A stretch of DNA of 64,000 nt from an uncultured Methanomassiliicoccus sp. (GTDB taxonomy: Archaea; Thermoplasmatota; Thermoplasmata; Methanomassiliicoccales; Methanomassiliicoccaceae). Position numbers and translations under genes: made by a program. The notes below the pieces were generated by a model. It was given only the letters and a program-made list of their open reading frames with translations, had not been told where the DNA came from and ran no database searches. The stretch is taken from NCBI GenBank assembly GCA_905202485.1, contig CAJKRY010000001.1, positions 186,001 to 250,000 on the forward strand, read 5' to 3'. Positions 1 through 7,416 of this stretch are shown here, piece after piece; within the stretch, counting starts at the first letter, position 1, and each line of letters starts with the position of its first letter.

Positions 1-87
1 AACATTAAACTAATGTTAGCGTTGATAGTTTATAGTGAAGGTAGAAAATAATGCTGCCATATTCACAATAAACTATCAATAAGCTAA
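1..87. repeat. nested inverted repeats, long imperfect hairpin
   Basis: A perfect 7-bp inverted repeat (AACATTA at 1-7, TAATGTT at 11-17) adjoins a long imperfect one. Its left arm is about 16-39 (TTAGC, GTTGATAGTTTAT, GTGAA) and its right arm about 62-87; both share TTGATAGTTTAT and GTGAA in opposite orientation. Inside it GGTAG (40-44) can pair with CTGCC (54-58). It lies upstream of the broken secreted-protein gene. It could be a terminator of a gene left of the window, a mobile-element end or a structured RNA; the sequence alone does not decide. Confidence 0.5.
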
Positions 88-176
88 TTAAATATCTTGT
101 AAATTAATGTATAACACCAATGTTTAGTATTTTCAAATGTAGTATTATAAATAGATAATGCTACATATAGGTGCTT

Positions 177-233
177 GATCTATAAAAAGATAATAAAACA
201 AAGATAATTCCTTATTATGGATCTATAAAAAGA
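177..233 (+). promoter_or_regulatory. 14-bp direct repeat containing TATA boxes
   Basis: The sequence GATCTATAAAAAGA occurs at 177-190 and again at 220-233, 43 bp apart, just upstream of the ATG at 247. Each copy contains a TATAAAAAG element that would serve as an archaeal TATA box. The downstream copy lies too close to the ATG for a normal leader, so the upstream copy is the better promoter. A GAGGG stretch at about 236-240 could serve as the ribosome binding site. Confidence 0.45.
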
Positions 234-246
234 ATGAGGGATTTAA

Positions 247-887
247 ATGAACGCAAATAGATTAATATCTCCGATATTAGTTGCGGCACTAATTTCCTCT
301 TCCACAGCTATTGTATATGCATCTTCTACAGGAGATAGCTATGAAGAGCCAAATGATGTAGCATCAGCATCTGGCTTAACTTTAGGAACGAATAGCGCAT
401 CCACAATTATCGAATGATATACAGATGAAGAAATACTAGAAGCCTTTGAATTGATTATTCAATATGCAAATCAGATAACAATTACAGTAGATGAACATGG
501 TAATACGAATGTATCAATATCCCCACTTCCACCAACCACAAGAGGAGGTAGCACAGGAGTGGATACATGGTATGATAGAATAATCATAAAACTAGACAGC
601 ACATGGTGTTACAGGATAGTTAATGAAGGCGCAGATATGGTGGCAGCAACACTTATCGGAGCCCTTGGAGCAGCGTTAGGGAGCACCGTACTACCGGCAC
701 TTGGTACAGCAATTAGAGGAGCTGCGTTTAGTGTTGTTGGATATTTAGTGTTGAAGCCATAAAAAATGTAGCAAAGGTAGATCAAATGAACTTTGACTCA
801 GGAGTTGCTGTCAAAATTAAGCTAATAGGACACGCATATGGAATTCCCTATCCATTTCCACCATTAGTAAGTGTAACTTCCAAATGA
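247..887 (+). pseudogene. broken secreted hydrophobic protein, bacteriocin-like (in-frame TGA and frameshift)
   Basis: Translation from ATG 247 gives a signal peptide (about residues 1-26, ending near VYASS), then meets TGA at 415-417. The same frame stays open past it to the stop at 760-762, covering an acidic linker, a W-Y-D-x-I-I-I-K-L segment and a long Ala/Gly/Leu-rich hydrophobic stretch. A second frame, open from 732 to the TGA at 885-887, encodes a tail (NFDSG...VSVTSK) that matches the C-terminus of the minus-strand protein at 7417-8049 in spacing and pattern. The gene therefore once encoded about 213 residues and now carries two lesions: the stop at codon 57 and a frameshift between about 732 and 762. 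The next gene overlaps or abuts its end. The family was recognised only by pattern (WDG-IYL-type segment plus helical hydrophobic domain); bacteriocin function is inference. Confidence 0.6.
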
Positions 888-895
888 GGAGCATT

Positions 896-1258
896 ATGGC
901 TAATAAAGCATATTGGTATGGAGCATCAGCAGGATTCATAGGAATATCTGGTCTGGGATTTGCACTTTCTCCAGATAATATAGACCAAGCAATAATATCA
1001 GTTCTTATCTGGATAATAGGAGGAGCATTGATCGGATTATATGGGTATTCAAAAAAAACATCCCTAACAAAAAAAGAAATATATCAAATTGGATGCATAT
1101 TAATTATATTACCAATAATAACATTCACTCTGAGCTTGATAAATTGGACACCGATGGAAATTGCATCGTGGGATCCAATTAAACTCTTAGCGCTTGTAGG
1201 TATCCCAATAGGTGCGATATGCATACTGATAGGATATAGATCACCAGATATCGAATGA
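896..1258 (+). CDS. small four-helix membrane protein, immunity-like
   Basis: About 120 residues with four predicted membrane segments: roughly residues 9-27, 32-50, 64-82 and 96-114 counting from this start. Polar residues are confined to short loops such as YSKKTSLTKKE. An in-frame ATG also exists at 884, overlapping the stop of the broken gene, but the ATG at 896 has a GAGGAG ribosome binding site 4 nt upstream and is preferred. It directly follows a secreted hydrophobic protein gene. The same arrangement recurs on the other strand at 7011-8049, which suggests a producer/immunity pair. No named family is recognised and the role is inferred from position, size and topology. A T-rich run (about 1275-1293) after the stop may end transcription. 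Confidence 0.6.
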   Translation: MANKAYWYGASAGFIGISGLGFALSPDNIDQAIISVLIWIIGGALIGLYGYSKKTSLTKKEIYQIGCILIILPIITFTLSLINWTPMEIASWDPIKLLALVGIPIGAICILIGYRSPDIE

Positions 1259-1416
1259 TCCAACTGGTAAAACCTTTTTATTTTTATTTTTTATATAAAG
1301 AGGCACAGCGAAACTTAAACATCTTATACTCTTTTTATAGATTACATGAATATGGTGTCTGAATTCATTTCCTCTATATTTTAAAGAAACATGTCGGGTT
1401 TTTAACCCGCGATGCG

Positions 1417-1878
1417 TTATGCTCGCCTGATGACATATCTTTGATCTTGAACCTCATCGCTTGTTACACTTAAGTGCTCTCTGCGCCTGCACAAGTCCTT
1501 CAGTTCGCATTGCTGACGAGTAGGAACAAATGACATCGATAACCCAATCTCTTTTCTCTTCCAGAGACGTAAATACTTTCCTAACTTGTCTGAGTCTAAC
1601 AGGTCTGTCTTACGGTCTGTGTCTGTTATCACCTTGAATGACTGAGCATGAATCATATGCGTCTCGATTCCTAAGTCATCAAAGAATCTGTAAGGCAAGT
1701 AAGCATAAGTTGATGATTCCATTATCACGCAGTACTCCGTACTGCCGAGATACTGGCGTATCTTCTCCAGACCTTCCGGAGAAGCTTCAACGCTCATAAT
1801 TTTAACATTCTTGCCTTTGTCGCTGATAACACTTGCGACAACGATATCCTTATGTGCATCCAGTCCTATGTATTTCAT
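1417..1878 (-). mobile_element. IS110-family transposase, truncated
   Basis: The 153-residue product starts with the typical IS110 DEDD-transposase opening (MKYIGLDAHKD), has the ESS-type acidic motif near residue 54 and a TDRKTDLLDSDKL segment typical of the catalytic domain. Intact IS110 transposases are 300-400 residues and end in a helix-rich Transposase_20 domain; here the reading frame degenerates after about residue 140 and stops. The 5' end is intact, with a strong GGAGG site 8 nt before the ATG. It is therefore a 3'-truncated remnant, presumably inactive. IS110 elements usually lack terminal inverted repeats and none were found. A small hairpin (CGGGTT/AACCCG, 1395-1409) lies just past the truncated end. 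Confidence 0.85.
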
Positions 1879-1976
1879 GCAGTATGCCTCCTTTTTTGTT
1901 TCACTTAGGAAAGCGCATACCGCGCTTTTATCATGTCAGCGTTTTAACATAGGAAATGAGAATTTTCTTACTTTTA

Positions 1977-2201
1977 TCATCCACCGATCAGGAAATCAAG
2001 AATGTTCATGCCGAGTGAAGTTTCTGATTTATACAACTCAGTATAGCCGCATTTTTTACAGCTTATGGTTATAAATTTTTTTGACTGAATGTCAAAAATT
2101 TTTGAAAGGTTTCCGCCGGTGGCTTGAAATGTATCATTTTCAAATTCGTTGCAGCCACATTTTGGACAGACGTACTGCATTTTTGCCATGACTACTGCCA
2201 T
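1977..2201 (-). CDS. zinc-ribbon nucleic-acid-binding-type protein
   Basis: A 74-residue protein with one zinc ribbon: CPKCGC near residues 12-17 and CKKCGY near 48-53, separated by an ATGGNLSKIFDIQSKKF segment. The pattern (CPKCG, TGGxLSK-x-FD, CKKCGYTE-x-Y) matches the small Zn-ribbon family previously called DUF2082, found across archaea and bacteria with no assigned biochemical role. Starts at 2201 or at the internal ATG at 2189 (MAKMQ) are both possible; the conserved part begins after either. It stands alone between the IS110 remnant and the divergent SPFH operon. Confidence 0.75.
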   Translation of the reverse strand: MAVVMAKMQYVCPKCGCNEFENDTFQATGGNLSKIFDIQSKKFITISCKKCGYTELYKSETSLGMNILDFLIGG

Positions 2202-2305
2202 AACATATTAAAAAATAAAATCACCGGTAGCTGTTTCATTTTTCTAAATCGAATCACACAGGCAACAAAATTAAGATACCAATACCATCAGGGAAACGAT
2301 CAAAG

Positions 2306-2842
2306 ATGTCTGATATTCGTGAAAGAATCGAAGATGACAGAGGATTACTGAAAAAAATCCAGATGTTCGTTCCAGGGTTCCGTGGCTACCGTATAAAAGA
2401 AGATATACGCGACGCAGACAGAATGCTGAGGAATCAGTTGGCAGACAACATCGGCTTATTGTGCAGGGACATAGAGAATGCCCGCGGCATGATGCCCATA
2501 AAATTTAATTCTAAAGATCCGGAGCATATCGGCGGGATTATTAACAGTTACAAAAAACTCGAATCGCTGGTTCAGCATGCTGAGTTTGGATATTCAGGAA
2601 TAGCTGCAGATATTGCATTTAAAGAAGAAGAGTTAGACAGACTGTATGAATTTGATCTTAAGCTGTTTGAAGAGCTTGATGTAATTAAGAAGGCAAATGA
2701 CTGTTTAAAAAACCACATAACTTCAGGCAGTTCTGATTCAATAGTTAATGAAATAATCAACATAAGGAATTTACTCGATAATTTTGAAACGGAATTCAAC
2801 AGACGCATTGACGTCGTACAGGATACGGTGGTGAAACAATGA
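2306..2842 (+). CDS. helical protein, first gene of SPFH/zinc-ribbon operon
   Basis: The 178-residue product has no signal peptide or membrane segment and is strongly charged and helical. The N-terminus contains a basic GFRGYRIKEDIRDADRML block, followed by heptad-like helices through about residue 130 that suggest coiled coils. No family is firmly recognised; a shape reminiscent of PspA-like or scaffold helical proteins is only an analogy. The stop overlaps the next gene's start in an ATGA junction (2839-2842), so it is translationally coupled to the SPFH gene. A role as cytoplasmic partner of the SPFH protein is inferred from this coupling. Confidence 0.65.
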   Translation: MSDIRERIEDDRGLLKKIQMFVPGFRGYRIKEDIRDADRMLRNQLADNIGLLCRDIENARGMMPIKFNSKDPEHIGGIINSYKKLESLVQHAEFGYSGIAADIAFKEEELDRLYEFDLKLFEELDVIKKANDCLKNHITSGSSDSIVNEIINIRNLLDNFETEFNRRIDVVQDTVVKQ

Positions 2843-3966
2843 GCCTCATTGGTGCTGAAACAATAGTCTGGGACGATTCTCAAAAACGTCAGAATATAAT
2901 GTACCGCGTCCCCCGTAATATCAAATATAACGACAATATCGTTGTCAGAGAGGACGAAATAGCAGTATTTTACAGAGACGGAAAGGCGCTGGCCTACTTT
3001 GACAGGCCGGACCGTTATGCTTTAACCACGACGAATATTCCTGTGGTTGCAAAGGTCGTAGAAGCACTTTCCGGCGTTAAACAGGAAGCGGAAGTTGTCT
3101 ATCTGCAAAAGAGAACCTTTGACGGCAAGTTTGGATCTAAACAGCCGTATCAGTTCCGCGATGCAGAGTTTGGAATGGTTAACCTGAGGCTGTTCGGAGA
3201 ATTCAGGTATAAGGTTTCAGCTCCTGAAAACTTTGTAAATCAGTTCATCGGCACATTCAATTATTCACGATCAGACGAAGTTGAAGACCGCATAAAAGAG
3301 CAGATTGTGGTCTTAATTTATTCAATTCTGGGTGATATGAAAAATCAGGGAATGGGTGTTGCAGACATTGCCTCAGCGCTTTTGAATATCGAACAGGCAG
3401 TGCTTGCAAAATCCAAAGATCATTTTGATTTGTATGGCATAGAAATCGACAAGCTCTCAGGATTATACATTTCACTTCCAGAAGAGGTGCAGAAAGCTGT
3501 TGACACAAGGTCTTCCATGCAGATCTTAGGAACGGATTACATGGGCTATCAGACTGGAAATGCCATGAGGGAAGCTGCATCTAATCCTGCAGGCGGTGCT
3601 GCCGGCGCAGGTGTCGGTGTAGGTGCCGGTTTTGGAATGGGGTACATGATGATTGATCAGATGAAGCAGGCCCAGAACCAGCAGCCCGCTCAGCAGGCAC
3701 CTCAGCCTGCACAGGCTCCTGCAGCGCCGACTGTTGCATGTCCGTCATGCTCAGCTCAGATAAATCAAGGAAGTAAATTCTGTCCGTCATGCGGAGCTAA
3801 GATTGAAAGTTCTAAAAAGTGTCCCAGCTGCGGAGCGGAAGTACCTGCAAATTCAAAATTCTGCCTGGAATGCGGAGCTAAAATGACACCGGCCAAGTGT
3901 ACATGCGGTGCAGACATTCCAGCAGGTGCAAAGTTCTGTCCTGAGTGCGGAAAGCCTACACAGTGA
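2839..3966 (+). CDS. SPFH/Band 7 protein with three C-terminal zinc ribbons
   Basis: Residues 1-230 form an SPFH (Band 7, virion-core-protein-like) domain, recognisable from the R-E-D-E-x-A-V-F opening, the beta-rich FGMVNLRLFGEFRYKV section and the helical LPEEVQKAVDTRSSM end. Residues 251-270 are Gly/Ala-rich and mildly hydrophobic, possibly touching the membrane, followed by a Gln/Ala/Pro linker to about 298. Residues 301-375 hold three zinc ribbons: CPSC/CPSC, CPSC/CLEC and CTC/CPEC. The last has C-x-C instead of C-x-x-C in its first knuckle. SPFH proteins oligomerise at membranes and scaffold other proteins. It is coupled by ATGA overlap to the gene before it and lies 4 bp from the zinc-ribbon gene after it. 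Confidence 0.8.
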   Translation: MSLIGAETIVWDDSQKRQNIMYRVPRNIKYNDNIVVREDEIAVFYRDGKALAYFDRPDRYALTTTNIPVVAKVVEALSGVKQEAEVVYLQKRTFDGKFGSKQPYQFRDAEFGMVNLRLFGEFRYKVSAPENFVNQFIGTFNYSRSDEVEDRIKEQIVVLIYSILGDMKNQGMGVADIASALLNIEQAVLAKSKDHFDLYGIEIDKLSGLYISLPEEVQKAVDTRSSMQILGTDYMGYQTGNAMREAASNPAGGAAGAGVGVGAGFGMGYMMIDQMKQAQNQQPAQQAPQPAQAPAAPTVACPSCSAQINQGSKFCPSCGAKIESSKKCPSCGAEVPANSKFCLECGAKMTPAKCTCGADIPAGAKFCPECGKPTQ

Positions 3967-3970
3967 TAGT

Positions 3971-4717
3971 ATGATTACTGTAAAATGTCCTAAGTGCGTA
4001 GCACCGATTGAAATTGACGCTGGAACTAAGTTTACTAAGTGTCCGTACTGCGACACCCAGATATATGTAGACCGTTCCGGCGCTGGATTTTATTATATTA
4101 TAAACTTTACACTGGACAAAGATGCAGCAATCGGAACTTTCAAAAGATGGGCGAGTGGACCGTCGAAAGTTAAGAATCTAGATAAAACTGCATCGATTAC
4201 TAACATAAAGAAAATGTTCTTTCCCACATACTTCTTCCGCAGACATGTAGATGGAAAAGAGAAAGTCATCATTGAGCCGGCTCAGTCTACTACCTTACCT
4301 GGTCTGCACAGATTAAAAATTCCAGCTGGTGACTTTCAGATCTTTGACAGCTCTTACAACATAGATGATGCAGAATTGATGGAGCCGGATATTGAAATGC
4401 TTCATTATCTAGACAGTCTTCCGGGCAGCGGTAAAGAACAAGCCCTAGTATACTTCCCAATATGGATTATTGAATATTCATATAAAGGAACTAATTACAA
4501 AGCAGTGATAGACGCCTCATCCTCTGAGGTTTTTGCATCGTCGTTCCCTGCCAGAAGTTCAGCTTCATATCTTGCAATTACTGCAGGCGGATTTATGGCA
4601 TTTTTTATAGAAGGTGCGTTGGCAGTAAAATATCCAGTAATTGCTGTAACATTGATGGGAATTACAGCACTGGCAGTGTTTCTTACATCATACAAAATAA
4701 CAAAGGAGGCTGCATGA
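3971..4717 (+). CDS. zinc-ribbon membrane protein, paralog 1
   Basis: The 248-residue product begins with a zinc ribbon (Cys 6, 9, 24, 27). Two copies of an aromatic-Pro-aromatic motif follow, FFPTYFF at 83-89 and YFPIW at 161-165; the second leads into a beta-hairpin-like YKGTNYKAVID stretch. Two membrane segments close the protein (about 199-216 and 221-241). The ATG at 3971 is chosen because the zinc ribbon begins right there and the upstream SPFH gene ends at 3966. The next two genes share the same plan, so the three are paralogs. No biochemical function is known to me; the likely topology is a cytosolic zinc ribbon with a C-terminal membrane anchor. Confidence 0.7.
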   Translation: MITVKCPKCVAPIEIDAGTKFTKCPYCDTQIYVDRSGAGFYYIINFTLDKDAAIGTFKRWASGPSKVKNLDKTASITNIKKMFFPTYFFRRHVDGKEKVIIEPAQSTTLPGLHRLKIPAGDFQIFDSSYNIDDAELMEPDIEMLHYLDSLPGSGKEQALVYFPIWIIEYSYKGTNYKAVIDASSSEVFASSFPARSSASYLAITAGGFMAFFIEGALAVKYPVIAVTLMGITALAVFLTSYKITKEAA

Positions 4718-4718
4718 T

Positions 4719-5729
4719 ATGCCTGAATTGTCAGTAGGATTAACGTGTCCAACATGCGGCGGTACCATTTCCGTTGGAGAAGGAGAGAAGAATATCACAT
4801 GCAAATACTGCGACTCAGCGCTGCATATTGACGGTGATGAGGGAGTAATGATCGCTGCTTTTAAGAATAAAGTCACTAAAGAGCAGTCAATTGATACAGT
4901 CAAAAAATGGTGGAAGAAAGGGCTGAAATCAAGGGACCTGAAAACTCACGGAAAGATCGTAGAATGTTACTCAATATATCTTCCATTTTGGAAAATTAAA
5001 TCCAGAACTGCTGGCTGGGTCTGCGGTTATGAAGAACGCAGGAGAACGAACAGCAACGGCCACGTACATGTAGAAAGAATACCAATGGAACAGATGGTAT
5101 TGAGAGATGTCATTTACAGCAATATAGCCTGCGATCCGGGGGACCTCGGCATCCGCCGGCTACACAATTTCAATGGAGAACTGACATTAGAAGATTTTAC
5201 CATGCTGCCTACATATGAAGCAGTAACAAGCAAAGACGATGCCCTGTCTGCTGCCAAAGCATATGCGATAGACAGTGGCATAGCCGGTGCCGGAGTTCCG
5301 CACATTACTTTTCAGAAGGTGAGTGCAATCATACAAGACATTTCTATGATATACTACCCGATTTGGATTGTGCAGTATGAATATAATGACAGAATATACC
5401 TGGCAACGGTAGACGGTGTGACAAACTCACTGCTGTCTGGACGCGCGCCTGGAGATGCTCTGTTTCAAAGTCTGGCAGTGACGGGCGGTGCGGCTGCCGG
5501 CGGTCTTGTAGCTTCATTGTCAATACCGCTCGCATGGTACTCTTCACCCGAGTTGGGAGTGGTGGGATTCATATTTGGTGTGGCGATTACAGCAATTGCA
5601 TACCACTTCTTCCGCAATGGATCTGAAAGGGTAGAAGGTGACTTTAAGTCAAACAATAAAAAATCTACATCGGATGTAATTAATGACTTAAATGAACTAA
5701 GCGGTTTGATGAGGGGGATGAAAATATGA
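4719..5729 (+). CDS. zinc-ribbon membrane protein, paralog 2
   Basis: The longest of three related proteins, 336 residues. The zinc ribbon uses Cys 10, 13, 28 and 31. The paired motif appears as YLPFW (87-91) and YYPIW (212-216), each at the edge of a beta-rich unit, so the protein seems to contain an internal duplication. Two membrane segments lie at about 248-275 and 279-297, followed by a charged, Lys/Asn-rich tail. A GGAGG site (4704-4708) sits at good distance before the ATG at 4719, 1 bp after the previous stop. The end overlaps the next start by 4 bp (ATGA). Function is unknown; membership in the SPFH operon suggests a membrane complex. Confidence 0.7.
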   Translation: MPELSVGLTCPTCGGTISVGEGEKNITCKYCDSALHIDGDEGVMIAAFKNKVTKEQSIDTVKKWWKKGLKSRDLKTHGKIVECYSIYLPFWKIKSRTAGWVCGYEERRRTNSNGHVHVERIPMEQMVLRDVIYSNIACDPGDLGIRRLHNFNGELTLEDFTMLPTYEAVTSKDDALSAAKAYAIDSGIAGAGVPHITFQKVSAIIQDISMIYYPIWIVQYEYNDRIYLATVDGVTNSLLSGRAPGDALFQSLAVTGGAAAGGLVASLSIPLAWYSSPELGVVGFIFGVAITAIAYHFFRNGSERVEGDFKSNNKKSTSDVINDLNELSGLMRGMKI

Positions 5730-6280
5730 AGGTTTCTGCAATCACCTGTCCAAAATGCGGAGCCCCTTCTAAATTAAACGGCGTTGATCACCTGTTTATG
5801 TGCGAAAGATGTGAGACTCTTCACGACATTGAAGAAAACACATCGCATATGCTTGAATATGAAGTTGTCAGGCCCGATGATGAAGATGACGACACGCAGT
5901 ATCTGCCAGTCTGGAAACTAAAATCAGAAGTTACTGTTAATTCTTCACAGTCTGACGGCTTTTGGTCGTCAATGTACAGAGCAGATGATGCAAGTAAAAG
6001 AAGACTTGATATTTTCATTCCTGCGTGGGATACTGACCCGGCGTCATTCAGATCATGGGCTATCAATCTCACAACTAACAAATGGAATTACAAGATGGGC
6101 GGCAGAATCGGAAGACATGAACGGGTTCCAGCAACAGTATCACAAAAACAAGCCTACGAACTTGCTGACTTCGTTGTCGTCACGATTGAAGCAGAAAAAC
6201 CTGGAACGATGCAGTATCTCGATTACAGCTTGAAGATACTAGACTCGTCTGTTATGTACATTCCACAAATTTTACATTGA
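5726..6280 (+). CDS. zinc-ribbon protein, soluble paralog 3
   Basis: The 184-residue product carries the same N-terminal zinc ribbon (Cys 8, 11, 26, 29) and the paired motif (YLPVW at 59-63, FIPAW at 97-101), but no membrane segment. An acidic PDDEDDD run precedes the first motif. It is translationally coupled to the preceding paralog by an ATGA overlap and is the last gene of the operon, since a strong terminator overlaps its stop. It may be a soluble partner of the two anchored paralogs. It is shorter than paralog 2 because the membrane region is absent rather than interrupted. Confidence 0.65.
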   Translation: MKVSAITCPKCGAPSKLNGVDHLFMCERCETLHDIEENTSHMLEYEVVRPDDEDDDTQYLPVWKLKSEVTVNSSQSDGFWSSMYRADDASKRRLDIFIPAWDTDPASFRSWAINLTTNKWNYKMGGRIGRHERVPATVSQKQAYELADFVVVTIEAEKPGTMQYLDYSLKILDSSVMYIPQILH

Positions 6281-6307
6281 CAGAAAATCTGTCAATTCAC
6301 CTTTTTA
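6277..6307 (+). terminator. hairpin terminator of the SPFH operon
   Basis: TTGACAGA (6277-6284) and TCTGTCAA (6288-6295) form a perfect 8-bp stem with a 3-nt loop, followed closely by CCTTTTT. The stem overlaps the stop codon of the last operon gene. Confidence 0.65.
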
Positions 6308-7010
6308 TTAATCTTCATGCACGAGATATAAATACTGATATAGTTTTAATTTGGATCATCAACTCTAATGTAAAAAAATCACAATTAAAAAAAATAGGTA
6401 AATGGTTTGAGTTGATAAAACATTAGTGATCTGTCTCTTTTTGAGCACTTGTGATATTAGATAATATACATACATGCCAGTACCATCACACAAGGGAATA
6501 ACCATGATGTATCAAATTGCGAGATCATACATTCTGATATGGCAATCATTCCAATCACGAATACACAGCAAGTATGATGATAGTTGTGCCAATCCGTTTC
6601 TGAAATTTAGACATAGAGAATATTTCAAACCATTGAACATCCTTACACACAAATATGAAATATCAATTTATAAAATAATATATAATAAGTATGTAATATT
6701 TAACTTATTTAATCAACATATGAAACTATGTGATGCTGATAAAAATATGTCACAAACAACAATAGGTGTGGAATTGTCAGATAAGTTAAAAAGATAATGA
6801 GATTCTATGTCTATTAGTCTAGAGATCAAATTCATAATCTACTGGTAGTTTTTCACAAATCGAGATTTTAGTTATCAATGTATAAATACGATCATGATAC
6901 CATCCACATCTAAGTCATAATGCATCTTACATATTAAGAAGTAATAGAAAGTGTGATACGTAATTATATAAAAATTATAATATAAAAAAATAAAAGGTTT
7001 GTAGAGCATT
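6308..7010. other. AT-rich intergenic region with a possible RHH remnant
   Basis: Nothing convincing is encoded here. A 107-codon reading frame (6474-6797) has no recognisable content over most of its length. Its last 16 codons, from an ATG at 6747, read like the N-terminus of a ribbon-helix-helix antitoxin (TTI-x-V-x-x-x-L-x-x-K-L) and then stop at 6797, so a decayed antitoxin is possible. TATA-like elements occur near 6328 (ATATAAATA) and 6880 (GTATAAATA). Confidence 0.35.
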
Positions 7011-7394
7011 TTAAATTGTAGCCTGTATCTTGCCCTTTTGCATACAATCAACAACATATCGTATAATAAAGACGATTATTGCCATCTCAAAAACCATCAC
7101 ACCTGCTAAGATGTATGGTTTCAATGAGAAGACTGTACCGCATACAATCGTGATTGTAACAATGATCATTAATGCACTTATATATCTTTGAAATGCAGGT
7201 GTGGAGAATATTTTTAACCATTGAACATCCATTAATATGACACGACACCAAACTCCAAATATTATCAGATCAAAGAACAACCACGCTGCAAGCTCTATAG
7301 AGTCATCTAGATTGCCTACCTGATAGGTGCATAAGAGCAGTATTGCCAATAATGATGCTACACCTGCTAATCCGACTACTGGTGGTCTTCTCAT
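7011..7394 (-). CDS. small four-helix membrane protein, immunity-like (second copy of module)
   Basis: A 127-residue protein with four predicted membrane segments (about residues 7-25, 34-53, 70-90 and 94-114) and an N-terminal Arg pair that favours a cytosolic N-terminus. Its start lies 22 bp after the stop of the secreted protein gene at 7417-8049, so the two are very likely one transcript. Length and topology match the plus-strand protein at 896-1258, although no strong residue-level similarity is visible by eye. This is the expected pattern for an immunity or partner protein of a secreted hydrophobic peptide, but the assignment is inference. Confidence 0.6.
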   Translation of the reverse strand: MRRPPVVGLAGVASLLAILLLCTYQVGNLDDSIELAAWLFFDLIIFGVWCRVILMDVQWLKIFSTPAFQRYISALMIIVTITIVCGTVFSLKPYILAGVMVFEMAIIVFIIRYVVDCMQKGKIQATI

Positions 7395-7416
7395 ATATAA
7401 TCACTCTCACATATGG

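Noticed and set aside
415..417. TGA in the secreted-protein gene as a selenocysteine or recoded codon
   Set aside because: No SECIS-like element or redox context was seen, and the gene carries a second lesion, so a pseudogene is the simpler reading.
1811..2074. Plus-strand frame of 87 codons across the IS110 remnant and zinc-ribbon gene
   Set aside because: It lies antisense to two recognisable genes, lacks protein-like composition and has no ribosome binding site.
6474..6797. A 107-codon gene in the AT-rich gap
   Set aside because: Most of it has no recognisable fold, no ribosome binding site and low-complexity Ile/Lys/Tyr content; only the last 16 codons resemble anything.
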